From: Brevibacillus sp.
Lineage (GTDB): Bacteria; Bacillota; Bacilli; Brevibacillales; Brevibacillaceae
Reading direction: 5' to 3'
Length of the DNA stretch: 17,567 nucleotides
Assembly (NCBI GenBank): GCA_029240815.1
Contig: JARDZO010000099.1
Coordinates: 1-17,567 of the forward strand
The notes under the pieces were generated by a model, which was not told the origin of the DNA, made no database searches, and saw only the letters and a list, made by a program, of their open reading frames with translations. The position numbers and the translations under genes were made by a program. Below are positions 7,304-14,904 of the stretch, one piece after another; within the stretch, counting starts at the first letter, position 1, and every line of letters starts with the position of its first letter.

Positions 7304-8533
7304 ATGGGATACATTCAGCAAGGTACAACTGCTTTTCGCAAGTCCAACCTTGCCTTTTTTGCGGCTGGATTCAACACGTTTGCCATCCTGTACAGCACCC
7401 AGCCTCTGCTGCCGGAATTGAGCAAGGAGTTTCACGTATCGCCCACAATGGCGAGCCTGTCGCTCTCGGTGACGACGATCGCTTTGGCAGTCAGCATGTT
7501 GTTTTTCGGGACGATATCGGAGGTTTGGGGGCGCAAGCCGGTCATGATCATCTCTATGCTCGTCGCTTCGATCCTGTCTATCTTGACCGCTTGCAGTACC
7601 AGCTTTGAGAGCTTGCTCGCATTTCGCGTCATTCAGGGGATAGCGCTAGGCGGACTTCCTTCGATCGCAATGGCATACTTGGGAGAAGAAATGGAGCCTG
7701 CCAGCCTGGGGGTTGCGATGGGGCTCTACATCAGCGGCAATTCCGTGGGTGCTGTCAGCGGCCGCATCATATCCGGGATGCTGACGGACTTTTTCAATTG
7801 GCATGTGGCGATGGGATCGATTAGCTTGATCAGTCTGGTCGCGAGTCTGATTTTCTGGCTGAATTTGCCGAAATCACAGAACTTCCATCCGCGTTCGCCG
7901 GAAGTAGGAAAGCTCGTGTCGTCTATGGTCAGCCATCTGAAAGATCCGGGGATGCTCTGCCTCTTTGGAATTGGTTTTCTTATTCTAGGCAGCAATGTCG
8001 CCTTGTACAATTACATCGGGTACGTGTTGACAGCACCTCCGTACTCGCTCTCCCAAACACTCGTAGGGTGGATTTTCATCGTCTTTCTGGTCGGGACCTT
8101 CAGTTCGGTATGGATGGCTAAAAAAGCGGAAAAGCACGGGCGCCAAAGAATGCTGATGATTTCGCTGTTCATCACGCTGGTGGGAGCTTGCTTGACGCTC
8201 GATGACCATCTGTGGATCAAAATTTTGGGTCTGCCGATTCTGACCTTTGGCTTTTTCGGGAGCCATTCGATTGCCAGCAGCTGGGTGGGGCGACGTGCCC
8301 TGCATGACAAAGCGCAAGCATCTTCACTCTATTTGTTCTTTTACTACGCAGGTTCGAGTATCGGCGGGACTGCTGGCGGAGTATTCTGGTCTTCCTTTGG
8401 CTGGGGAGGCGTCGTGGGAATGATCGCTGGGTTCATGCTGATCGGGTTTCTCCTCGCGTCCCGGTTGGCAAAAATCCCGCCTGCAGCAGCCAACCAGCCC
8501 AAAGCGGTAGCCGATCTTTCTATAGCGAAATAA
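7304..8533 (+). CDS. MFS transporter, 12-TM exporter of the YnfM type
   Basis: A 409-aa protein with about 12 hydrophobic helices. ATG 7304 is chosen because GGGAGG (7288-7293) stands 10 bp upstream; the in-frame TTG at 7286 overlaps that site. The loop between helices 2 and 3 carries a motif-A variant, GTISEVWGRKPV (69-80), with Glu at the usual Asp position. A QPLLPELSKEF segment near residue 33 is typical of the YnfM/drug-proton antiporter-1 branch. It is a proton-driven exporter of unknown substrate in the cytoplasmic membrane. It is divergent from a LysR gene, as ynfM is from ynfL in E. coli, so induction through that regulator is likely. The gene is monocistronic, with a strong terminator 5 bp after its stop. 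Confidence 0.88.
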   Translation: MGYIQQGTTAFRKSNLAFFAAGFNTFAILYSTQPLLPELSKEFHVSPTMASLSLSVTTIALAVSMLFFGTISEVWGRKPVMIISMLVASILSILTACSTSFESLLAFRVIQGIALGGLPSIAMAYLGEEMEPASLGVAMGLYISGNSVGAVSGRIISGMLTDFFNWHVAMGSISLISLVASLIFWLNLPKSQNFHPRSPEVGKLVSSMVSHLKDPGMLCLFGIGFLILGSNVALYNYIGYVLTAPPYSLSQTLVGWIFIVFLVGTFSSVWMAKKAEKHGRQRMLMISLFITLVGACLTLDDHLWIKILGLPILTFGFFGSHSIASSWVGRRALHDKAQASSLYLFFYYAGSSIGGTAGGVFWSSFGWGGVVGMIAGFMLIGFLLASRLAKIPPAAANQPKAVADLSIAK

Positions 8534-8538
8534 ATGGC

Positions 8539-8572
8539 AAAAGAACCCCTGCCGCATGAGGGGTTCTTTTTT
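8539..8572. terminator. bidirectional terminator between MFS and antiporter genes
   Basis: A perfect 12-bp stem, AAAAGAACCCCT (8539-8550) and AGGGGTTCTTTT (8559-8570), has an 8-base loop and a T-run to 8572. The A-run on the other side gives a T-tract for the converging minus-strand antiporter gene, which stops at 8595. Confidence 0.92.
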
Positions 8573-8594
8573 CTTGCTTTTTGTTGATTGGAGG

Positions 8595-10589
8595 TCAATG
8601 CCCTTCTTGAGACTCGAACAGACTTGCTTCGCGATAATTGACGTCCATGCGCAATCTACCCGCGAAATGACGATCGATGTCTCCTTGTTCGTACAACATT
8701 TGGATGGCGTTTCGCTCGGATTGGATTGCCTTGAGCTCCAGCTCTTTTCGCTGCAAGCTCATGTGGCGTCTGGAACCGCTTCTGCGCTTGTTGTTTTGGT
8801 ATTGCAGTGCCATAGTCCGATAATCTGCCAGAACAGTAAGGACAGCATCTCGATTTTCCTCATTCTGCATCTGCTTGAGCTTTGTGATGGCGGTCTGTAT
8901 GGCTTCCAGTTTCAATTCCTTGTAGCTGTTCCACTCAGGATCAGCAGGGGTAATGAGGCTCGGGATGCGGTTGCGACCTTTTAGCAAGCGGCGCATGGCT
9001 GACAAAGCAAGCATGAACAGCAGCTTGATCTTGACCCGATTCGTCAGCAATAACTCGATGCGATTCAGAGACGCACGGAAATAGGCGGCGAGCTGAGGGG
9101 TAATTCGCTCTTCTCTTAACCATCGTTCGCCTACTTCCCGCTCCGCCCTCAAGGCTTCCAGGCGGATGCTTACCATGGCTCGCCAAGCTTGCCCTATCTC
9201 GGATGTTCCTTCGAACTTCGTCTGCTGCATGCGGCGGGTATACTCGCCAACCAGCTCGACTCCCTCCTGCTTGTTCTCCTCGTTCATTTCTTCGCGGATA
9301 GTGCGCAGACCGGCATCCAGCGCATGTATTCGAGCTGAGCGTTCAGTTTCTGCCCGATTCTCGGGATGATCACCCGCTTCCTCAGATTTTCGTACGAGTA
9401 ATGGCAGAAAGATGCTGGCGGAAATCAACGTCAGCAGGATGACTCCCGCACAAATGAAGAGAATCAGGTTGCGCTCAGGGAACGGACTGCCGTCGGCTAA
9501 TACCATCGGGATAGAGAACGCCGCTGCGAGGGTCAGGGCTCCACGGACACCGGAGAGTGCCGTAATTACAGAAGAACGGAGCTGACGATCTCTCGCCCAC
9601 ACCACGAGGAAGCGTAAAATCATCAATACGGCTGTGATCAGAAAGATGTAACCGATGACCTGCCCGTTTTGGTAAGCAGGGTCTTCCCATATTTTCGCTA
9701 CGACTCCCGGGATCTCCAGCCCGAGCAAGAGGAACACGAGACCGTTCAGCGAGAAGAGGATGACCGACCAGGTGCTGTCAGACACGATGCGGAGACGGAC
9801 TGAAGCGGATTCCACACGGTCTCTCTCAATCGCATGAACGACACCTGCAGCAACGACGGCCAGAATGCCTGAAACATGGCATTCTTCTGCCGCGATATAG
9901 ATGATAAACGGAGTGAGGATAATGATCAGCATATGCAGCGTGACGTCCTCAATCCCGAGGCGACGCAGGAACAATCGGAGCCAGACGACCACAAAGCCGA
10001 GTAAAGCACCAATCACCAATCCACCGACCGCGATAACGAAGAAGCTCCCAACGGCTTGTGGTAAAGAGAAGTAACCGGTGACAGTAGCAGCGATGGCAAA
10101 GTTGAACGCTACCAGGCCCGAGGCGTCGTTCATCAACGCTTCTCCTTCCAGCAAGCGCAAGATTTTTCCAGGGAGCTTGATACGACCCGCAATCGACCCA
10201 ACGGCTACTGCGTCGGTCGGAGAGAGAATCGCAGCGAGTGCGAATGCCGCTGACAGAGGAATGGCCGGAATGAGCCAGTGAATGAACGGACCTGCCAAGA
10301 GGACTGTGGCAAATACGAGACCTAAGGCTAATAACAATATGTAGGTTCGGAGCTTCCACAACTCATCGCGAGGTGTGATTTTCCCGTCGTTAAAGAGCAA
10401 CGGAGCGATGAACAGTACCATGAATAATTCAGGATTCAGCGGGATGTGATGAAAGCCGGGCATAAACGCGGCAACGATCCCGAGTGCAATCTGAATGAGT
10501 GGCACCGGAATGAAAGGTACAAAGCGCTGGATGACATTGGAGGCACCAATGAGCAACAACAGCACGAGTACCATGAGTAGGATTTCCAT
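8595..10589 (-). CDS. CPA1-family Na+(K+)/H+ antiporter (NhaK/NhaP-like)
   Basis: A 664-aa membrane protein, close in length to B. subtilis NhaK (YvgP, about 670 aa). Residues 1-400 form about 12 helices; the rest is a charged cytoplasmic tail. The ion-site motifs of the CPA1 family are present: SPTDAVAVG (123-131, with the TD pair) and EGEALMNDASG (148-158, with the ND pair whose Asp binds the cation). It exchanges internal Na+ or K+ for external H+, for pH and salt homeostasis. AAGGAG lies 11 bp upstream of ATG 10587-10589. It appears monocistronic: the gntP terminator lies upstream and a shared bidirectional terminator downstream. The cytoplasmic tail resembles that of other bacterial CPA1 proteins; cation preference cannot be told from sequence. 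Confidence 0.92.
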   Translation of the reverse strand: MEILLMVLVLLLLIGASNVIQRFVPFIPVPLIQIALGIVAAFMPGFHHIPLNPELFMVLFIAPLLFNDGKITPRDELWKLRTYILLLALGLVFATVLLAGPFIHWLIPAIPLSAAFALAAILSPTDAVAVGSIAGRIKLPGKILRLLEGEALMNDASGLVAFNFAIAATVTGYFSLPQAVGSFFVIAVGGLVIGALLGFVVVWLRLFLRRLGIEDVTLHMLIIILTPFIIYIAAEECHVSGILAVVAAGVVHAIERDRVESASVRLRIVSDSTWSVILFSLNGLVFLLLGLEIPGVVAKIWEDPAYQNGQVIGYIFLITAVLMILRFLVVWARDRQLRSSVITALSGVRGALTLAAAFSIPMVLADGSPFPERNLILFICAGVILLTLISASIFLPLLVRKSEEAGDHPENRAETERSARIHALDAGLRTIREEMNEENKQEGVELVGEYTRRMQQTKFEGTSEIGQAWRAMVSIRLEALRAEREVGERWLREERITPQLAAYFRASLNRIELLLTNRVKIKLLFMLALSAMRRLLKGRNRIPSLITPADPEWNSYKELKLEAIQTAITKLKQMQNEENRDAVLTVLADYRTMALQYQNNKRRSGSRRHMSLQRKELELKAIQSERNAIQMLYEQGDIDRHFAGRLRMDVNYREASLFESQEGH

Positions 10590-10620
10590 AAAGAAATTTG
10601 CTCCTTCAAATTATTGTCGC

Positions 10621-10636
10621 TCAGTAAACATACTGA
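10621..10636. promoter_or_regulatory. palindrome in the antiporter leader, possible operator
   Basis: TCAGTA-AACA-TACTGA is a perfect 6-bp inverted repeat 31 bp upstream of the antiporter start codon. On the minus strand it follows a TATATA-like -10 sequence (near 10640-10646), so it would sit at the transcription start. No good -35 box was found. It has no T-tract and is therefore not a terminator. Confidence 0.35.
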
Positions 10637-10732
10637 ACCATATATAGCGAGCTTATTCCACGTTACCCGTTCTGGTTTTGAAAATCACCCCCAGCTCTCT
10701 ATTGAGGCAGACATTAAGCTCTAATTGCATCG

Positions 10733-10761
10733 TGAAAACCCTCACTGCAAGAGTGAGGGTT
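10733..10761 (-). terminator. terminator of the gntKP operon
   Basis: A 10-bp stem, AACCCTCACT (10737-10746) and AGTGAGGGTT (10752-10761), with a 5-base loop. In the minus-strand reading it is followed by TTTT. It lies 17 bp beyond the gntP stop codon. Confidence 0.82.
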
Positions 10762-10778
10762 CGCAAAGGTCAATCCAA

Positions 10779-12107
10779 TTAGACAACCAAAGACAGCGCC
10801 ATGATCAAGATAATCGCGACGACAGACAGGATCGTTTCCATGACCGTCCATGTTTTCAACGTATCCTGAACCGTCATATTGAAGTACTCCTTGATGAGCC
10901 AAAAGCCGGAATCGTTGACGTGGGACAGAATCAGAGATCCTGCACCTGTCGCCAGCACGAGCAGCTCAGGGCTCGTCCCAGGGATCTGCAGGGCGATTGG
11001 GCCGACGATACCCGCTGCGGTCATCATGGAGACCGTCGCGGAACCAGTCGCTACTCGGATCAGGGCAGCGATCAGCCAACCGAGAAAGATAGGAGATATA
11101 GCCGAAGCAGTCGCCAATTCAGCAATGTAGTCGCCCACGCCACTGTTGAGCAGCACTTTATTGAAGGCGCCGCCCGCACCGATGACGAGCAGGATCGTAG
11201 CGGTCGGAGCCAGGCAGTCGTTGGTGAATTTGAGAATGTCATCTTTCGTAAAGCCACGGTTAATCCCGAGCGTCCAGAAGGAAATGATGACGGCGATCAA
11301 CAGGGACGTAATCGGGCTACCGATGAAGTCAGCCCATTGGCGCAGCATATCTTCCTTGGGTAAGGTCACATCAGCAACAGTCGCCAGCAGCATCAAAGCA
11401 ACCGGCAGCAAAACGGTAAAGACGGTGATGCCAAAGCTGGGCAAATCGCGCTCATCTTTTGGTTCGCTCAGCTGGGAGGCGAGCTCAGGCGAAATGCTCG
11501 TTTTCACACGTTTGCTAATCCAACTGCCGTAGAGCGGGCCCGCGATGATCGCGGATGGCAAAGCGACGATGACAGACAGGAGGATTGTTTTACCAACATC
11601 TGCTTGGAACAGATCGACAGCAGCCATCGCAGCTGGATGGGGAGGGACAATTCCATGCACGATAGACAGCCCAGCGACCAGCGGAATCCCGATTTTCAGG
11701 AGGGAGACTCCTGTCTGACGAGCAATCGTAAAGACCAGTGGAATCAAAAGGACAAAACCGACTTGGAAAAATACCGGAATCCCTACGATAAAGGCAACAA
11801 ACATCATGGCCCAATGGACGTTTTTCTCTCCAAAGAGGTTGATCAGCGTACGGGCGATACGTTCCGCGCCCCCTGATTCCGCCATCATCTTTCCGAGCAT
11901 CGTGCCTAGTGCGAGGACGATGGCGATAAAACCTAGCGTCCCGCCCATGCCGTCTTTGATCGAATCAACGACTTTGGTCAATGGCATGCCGGATGCGATT
12001 CCCACAAATCCGGCAGCGAGCAGCAGGGCAACAAACGGGTTTACTTTAAAGCGGGTGATGAGAATGAGCAGCAACACGATGGAAATAAGCGTAATGACTA
12101 ATGGCAT
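10779..12107 (-). CDS. gntP: gluconate permease (GntP family gluconate:H+ symporter)
   Basis: A 442-aa very hydrophobic protein matching the usual GntP length and pattern: start MPLVITLISIVLLLILI, GIPVFFQVGFVLLIPLVF near residue 110, and VPPHPAAMAA near residue 155, a family signature. It imports gluconate with protons across the cytoplasmic membrane. GGGAGGG lies 6 bp before the ATG. It is the second gene of an operon: gntK ends 44 bp upstream, with no terminator between. A terminator follows its stop. The family also includes permeases for related sugar acids and D-serine, but linkage to a gluconokinase and a 6-phosphogluconate dehydrogenase argues for gluconate. Confidence 0.93.
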   Translation of the reverse strand: MPLVITLISIVLLLILITRFKVNPFVALLLAAGFVGIASGMPLTKVVDSIKDGMGGTLGFIAIVLALGTMLGKMMAESGGAERIARTLINLFGEKNVHWAMMFVAFIVGIPVFFQVGFVLLIPLVFTIARQTGVSLLKIGIPLVAGLSIVHGIVPPHPAAMAAVDLFQADVGKTILLSVIVALPSAIIAGPLYGSWISKRVKTSISPELASQLSEPKDERDLPSFGITVFTVLLPVALMLLATVADVTLPKEDMLRQWADFIGSPITSLLIAVIISFWTLGINRGFTKDDILKFTNDCLAPTATILLVIGAGGAFNKVLLNSGVGDYIAELATASAISPIFLGWLIAALIRVATGSATVSMMTAAGIVGPIALQIPGTSPELLVLATGAGSLILSHVNDSGFWLIKEYFNMTVQDTLKTWTVMETILSVVAIILIMALSLVV

Positions 12108-12151
12108 GAATAACCCTCCCTTGGTGTCAAAAGTTCCATGATGGATTTTTT

Positions 12152-13693
12152 TTATTTGTGCAGCTGCTTTTGGAAGTCCGCGATGAGCTTGTACTCCTCC
12201 AGCAGGTTGTAATACACGCGTTCGTAAATGTAAAACAGCTGCAAGTACGTACTGGATCGTTCCAGATTGGGTTCATGCCGATGTGAAATGTGAATCATGC
12301 TTTTGACATCGTGCAGATCGTTCAAGGCTCCGAGGGCATGCATCGCGAGCAAAGCGGCGCCAAAGCTTGAGCTTTCATGACTTTCGGGAATCAGTACCTC
12401 ATAGCCAAACATATCGGACATGATCTGTCGCCATTCCCGCGAACGGGCAAAGCCGCCAGAAGCACGAATCTCCGAAGCGCCGCCAGCCAGATCCCGTAAT
12501 GCGATTCCGATGCTGTAGACACTGAAGAGAATGCCTTCGAGAACAGCTCGGATAAAATGCTCCCGCTTGTGGTGCAGACCGATTCCGAAAAACGAACCTC
12601 GTGCCTGGGCATTCCAGTAAGGGGCACGTTCGCCAGAGAGGAAGGGGAGAAATAACAGGCCATCTGCTCCAGCCCGGACATCTTCCGCAGCCTGAATCAT
12701 CACGTCGTACGGATCGACTCCCATCTGCTTGGCACGCTCTACCTCCGGCCAGCTGAACTCGTCGCGGAACCAGCGCAGCATGATGCCGCCATTGTTGGAG
12801 GGTCCGCCGATCACCCAGTGGTTTTCTGTCAGCACGTAACAAAACGTCCTGCCTTTCGGGTCTGTGATCGGCTCTGGCACGACTGTTCGTACCGCACCGC
12901 TCGTCCCGATCGTGATGGCTACCTGCCCCGGATCGATGGCGCCGATTCCGAGGTTGGCGAGGACACCGTCACTGGCACCCACGACAAAAGGTGTATCCGC
13001 ATCGAGGCCGATTTCCTCGGCGTAGCGAATTTTCATCCCGCGCAAAATATGCGTGGTCGGCACGGGCTCGCTCAACTGCTGCTTGGTGATACCTGCCACA
13101 TACAGCGCTTCCTCGTCCCAATCGAGCTTGCGCAGATGGAAGAGTCCTGTGGCCGAAGCGATGGAGTAATCGACCACATACTGACCGAACAGACGGTGGA
13201 TGACATACTCCTTGATGGAGATAAACTTGGCTGCTTTGCGGAAAGTATCAGGAGCTTGTTCGCGCAGCCACATGATTTTGGGCAGCGGCGACATAGGATG
13301 GATCGGCGTTCCTGTCGCGAGGTAAATGTTGTGACCGACGCCGTCCTGCTTGAGTCGATCCGCTTGGGCTACACTACGGTTATCCGCCCAGATGATGCTG
13401 TGAGTCAAGGGGCTTCCCTGTTGATCCACTGCGATCAGGCTGTGCATGGCGGTAGAAAAACCGATCCCGCCGATTTCATGCTTATCGACATCAGCCATCT
13501 CGATAGCTTTTTTCAGAGCGGAGATGACAGCGGCAAAGATCGTTTCCGGATCTTGCTCCGCCCATGACGGCTGGGGAACGAGCAGCCGATAATCGACGTT
13601 GCCGGTACCGCGTACAGCACCCGATGGCGTAAAGACGATTGCCTTGGTGCTCGTCGTTCCGATATCCAATCCAATAAAATAGGTTTGCTTCAT
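12152..13693 (-). CDS. gntK: gluconokinase (FGGY carbohydrate kinase)
   Basis: A 513-aa FGGY kinase, the same length as B. subtilis GntK. It phosphorylates D-gluconate with ATP to 6-phosphogluconate in the cytoplasm. The N-terminal phosphate-binding loop is GLDIGTTSTKAIVF (residues 8-21); the actin-like fold continues with WADNR near 90, the second-domain loop TIGTSGAVR near 260, and the FGGY signature region FLSGERAPYWN with a following GLHHKREHFIRAVLEG near 370-400. The ATG at 13691-13693 is preceded by AAGAAGGTGA. It is the first gene of gntKP, behind a strong promoter, a cre site and a putative RpiR operator. The FGGY family also holds xylulokinases and glycerol kinases; context makes gluconate by far the likeliest substrate. 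Confidence 0.93.
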   Translation of the reverse strand: MKQTYFIGLDIGTTSTKAIVFTPSGAVRGTGNVDYRLLVPQPSWAEQDPETIFAAVISALKKAIEMADVDKHEIGGIGFSTAMHSLIAVDQQGSPLTHSIIWADNRSVAQADRLKQDGVGHNIYLATGTPIHPMSPLPKIMWLREQAPDTFRKAAKFISIKEYVIHRLFGQYVVDYSIASATGLFHLRKLDWDEEALYVAGITKQQLSEPVPTTHILRGMKIRYAEEIGLDADTPFVVGASDGVLANLGIGAIDPGQVAITIGTSGAVRTVVPEPITDPKGRTFCYVLTENHWVIGGPSNNGGIMLRWFRDEFSWPEVERAKQMGVDPYDVMIQAAEDVRAGADGLLFLPFLSGERAPYWNAQARGSFFGIGLHHKREHFIRAVLEGILFSVYSIGIALRDLAGGASEIRASGGFARSREWRQIMSDMFGYEVLIPESHESSSFGAALLAMHALGALNDLHDVKSMIHISHRHEPNLERSSTYLQLFYIYERVYYNLLEEYKLIADFQKQLHK

Positions 13694-13710
13694 ATCGATT
13701 CACCTTCTTT

Positions 13711-13726
13711 TTGAATACGCTTTCAT
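13711..13726 (-). promoter_or_regulatory. catabolite-responsive element (cre) of gntKP
   Basis: The minus-strand sequence ATGAAAGCGTATTCAA matches the CcpA consensus WTGNAANCGNWNNCAW at every defined position. It lies between the predicted start site (near 13743, so about +17 to +32) and the gntK ribosome site. In that position CcpA/HPr-Ser-P would block elongation when a preferred sugar is present. Confidence 0.8.
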
Positions 13727-13749
13727 GCTGGGTCTGAAGTGATAACGAG

Positions 13750-13778
13750 ATTATAACGAAATTTTTTTCATTTGTTAA
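13750..13778 (-). promoter_or_regulatory. sigma-A promoter of gntKP
   Basis: On the minus strand TTAACA (13778-13773, 5 of 6) is followed after exactly 17 bp by TATAAT (13755-13750, perfect). The predicted transcription start is near 13743, about 50 bp upstream of the gntK ATG. Confidence 0.85.
13755..13772. promoter_or_regulatory. candidate RpiR operator in the gntKP promoter
   Basis: AACGAAATTTTTTTCATT is an imperfect palindrome (AAYGAAA-N4-TTTCRTT) that fills the spacer between -35 and -10. Fourteen bases of a similar element (AATGAAGAAAATTT on the minus strand) recur at 14815-14828 in the regulator/gnd gap. A protein bound here would block RNA polymerase. Assignment to the adjacent RpiR regulator is inference; AT-richness makes chance similarity possible. 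Confidence 0.4.
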
Positions 13779-13843
13779 TACGTAAGAAAAAAATTATTTC
13801 ATTCCTTTCTTTTCCTCATTGGTAGTATTTCCTTTCGCTTTTG

Positions 13844-13879
13844 AAAAAAAAAGAAAACGCCTGTCGATTACAGGCGTTT
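13844..13879 (-). terminator. terminator of the RpiR regulator gene, stem made by its last codons
   Basis: The stem is AAACGCCTGT (13855-13864) with ACAGGCGTTT (13870-13879), loop of 5. On the minus strand it is followed by TTTTCTTTTTTTTT. The upstream arm is the final Lys-Arg-Leu codons plus part of the TAA stop at 13868-13870. It separates the regulator from gntKP, which then uses its own promoter. Confidence 0.88.
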
Positions 13880-14737
13880 GAGCGAAATGGCTTCCCGGAT
13901 ATGCTGGATGTTCGTGATCGTCTGCTCTTGTCGACGCAAAGAAACGGCGACATACAGCAGATCAATCAGGCTGAGCTGAGCGAGTCGGGAGGAGAGCGCC
14001 TCTGTACGAAATACCGTCTCTCGCGAAGTCGTGTACAGACAGATGTCAGCCAGTCGTACGAGAGGTGACTTGCCGTAGCTGGTGATCCCGATCGTCTTGG
14101 CACCAGCCTCTTTTGCGACCCGCAGTGCTTCTAAGATGTCTTCGTTTGAGCCAGAATGGGAGATACCGACCGCGACATCCCCTTCGGACAAGAGGGAAGC
14201 GGACATGACCTGGTAATGAGCATCGGAGTGATGAATACAGGGAATGCCTGTCCGCATAAACTTGTGATAGGCGTCTTGGGCGATCGCAGCCGAACCGCCA
14301 GAGCCATAAAATTCAATGCGCCGCGCCGTTTCCAGACAGTTGACGATCTTCATCAGCGATTCCTTGTCAATAATTTGCTGGGTATCTCGCAAAGTCTCGA
14401 TGTTGGCTGTGAATATTTTTTCAGCGATCGAGCCCAGATCGTCATCATCGAGATTAATTTCCTGGTAGATCGATTGTTTGGGGTTGGTCACTTCACTCGC
14501 GAGCGCGATTTTGAAGGCCTGGTATCCCCGAAATCCGAGTCGGCGGCACAGACGAAAAACCGTAGCATCCGCACATTGACTTTGATCAGCCAGTTCGGTA
14601 ATGGACAAGTGAATGACGTCACTTGCATGCTCTAAAATGTAGTCGGCAATTTGCTGCTCCTTGCCGCTCAATTGAGAGTAGATGGCGCGTAACTGAGTCA
14701 GTACGCTGGGTGGAACATGAGTGGATATATCGGCCAA
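13868..14737 (-). CDS. RpiR/MurR-family transcriptional regulator of gluconate genes
   Basis: The TTG at 14735-14737 is chosen because GGGAGG ends 10 bp upstream; the in-frame TTG at 14753 overlaps that site. The product is 289 aa. Residues about 10-85 form the RpiR helix-turn-helix domain (SITELADQSQCADATVFRLCRRLGF). Residues about 120-260 are a SIS sugar-phosphate-binding domain with the YGSGGSA and GISHSGSNED loops. SIS domains of this family sense phosphosugars, so 6-phosphogluconate is the natural candidate effector. It lies between gntK (same strand, downstream) and gnd (divergent). In B. subtilis the gnt operon regulator is a FadR/GntR-type protein, so a different family fills the role here. 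Whether it represses or activates cannot be told from sequence. Confidence 0.9.
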   Translation of the reverse strand: MADISTHVPPSVLTQLRAIYSQLSGKEQQIADYILEHASDVIHLSITELADQSQCADATVFRLCRRLGFRGYQAFKIALASEVTNPKQSIYQEINLDDDDLGSIAEKIFTANIETLRDTQQIIDKESLMKIVNCLETARRIEFYGSGGSAAIAQDAYHKFMRTGIPCIHHSDAHYQVMSASLLSEGDVAVGISHSGSNEDILEALRVAKEAGAKTIGITSYGKSPLVRLADICLYTTSRETVFRTEALSSRLAQLSLIDLLYVAVSLRRQEQTITNIQHIREAISLKRL

Positions 14738-14775
14738 AAGGAAAGCACCTCCCAAGTTATGGCGACCTGTTACTC

Positions 14776-14781
14776 ATTATA
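14776..14781 (-). promoter_or_regulatory. candidate -10 box of the RpiR regulator gene
   Basis: A perfect TATAAT on the minus strand lies 38 bp upstream of the TTG start. At 17 bp spacing the -35 position reads AGGAAA (3 of 6), so the promoter would be weak or activator-dependent. Confidence 0.45.
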
Positions 14782-14814
14782 GAAAAGGAATGCGATGGTT
14801 TCCTAGTTTCAAAA

Positions 14815-14839
14815 AAATTTTCTTCATTTCTAATGAAAT
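14815..14839. promoter_or_regulatory. candidate RpiR operators in the regulator/gnd gap
   Basis: Two overlapping elements occur here. AAATTTTCTTCATT (14815-14828) shares most bases with the palindrome in the gntKP promoter spacer. ATTTC-TAAT-GAAAT (14826-14839) is a perfect 5-bp inverted repeat that covers the gnd -35 position. Both lie between the divergent starts, suiting coordinate control of regulator and dehydrogenase. Binding is inferred. Confidence 0.4.
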
Positions 14840-14861
14840 ACGAAAATTATTATCATATAAT
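14833..14861 (+). promoter_or_regulatory. sigma-A promoter of the 6-phosphogluconate dehydrogenase gene
   Basis: A perfect TATAAT at 14856-14861 has ATGAAA (14833-14838, 4 of 6) 17 bp upstream. It lies 43 bp before the start codon. The -35 is inside a 14-bp palindrome. Confidence 0.65.
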
Positions 14862-14904
14862 ACAAATTAACAGAGACCTTTCTCAAAGGAGTGACGTACC
14901 CACT

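Noticed and set aside
10725..11363. 212-codon plus-strand frame opposite gntP
   Set aside because: Arg/Asp/Gln-rich shadow of a membrane protein gene on the other strand.
12133..12149. TCCA-TGGA mini-hairpin followed by a T-run on the plus strand between gntK and gntP
   Set aside because: The stem is only 4 bp and the T-run is on the strand with no gene, so it should not stop the gntKP transcript.
12818..13567. 249-codon plus-strand frame opposite gntK
   Set aside because: Antisense to a complete gluconokinase with all motifs intact; no recognisable product.
14623..14904. upstream in-frame extension of gnd (94 extra codons)
   Set aside because: It would run through the divergent regulator's start and the TATAAT promoter, and the Rossmann fold begins exactly at ATG 14905 behind AAAGGAG.
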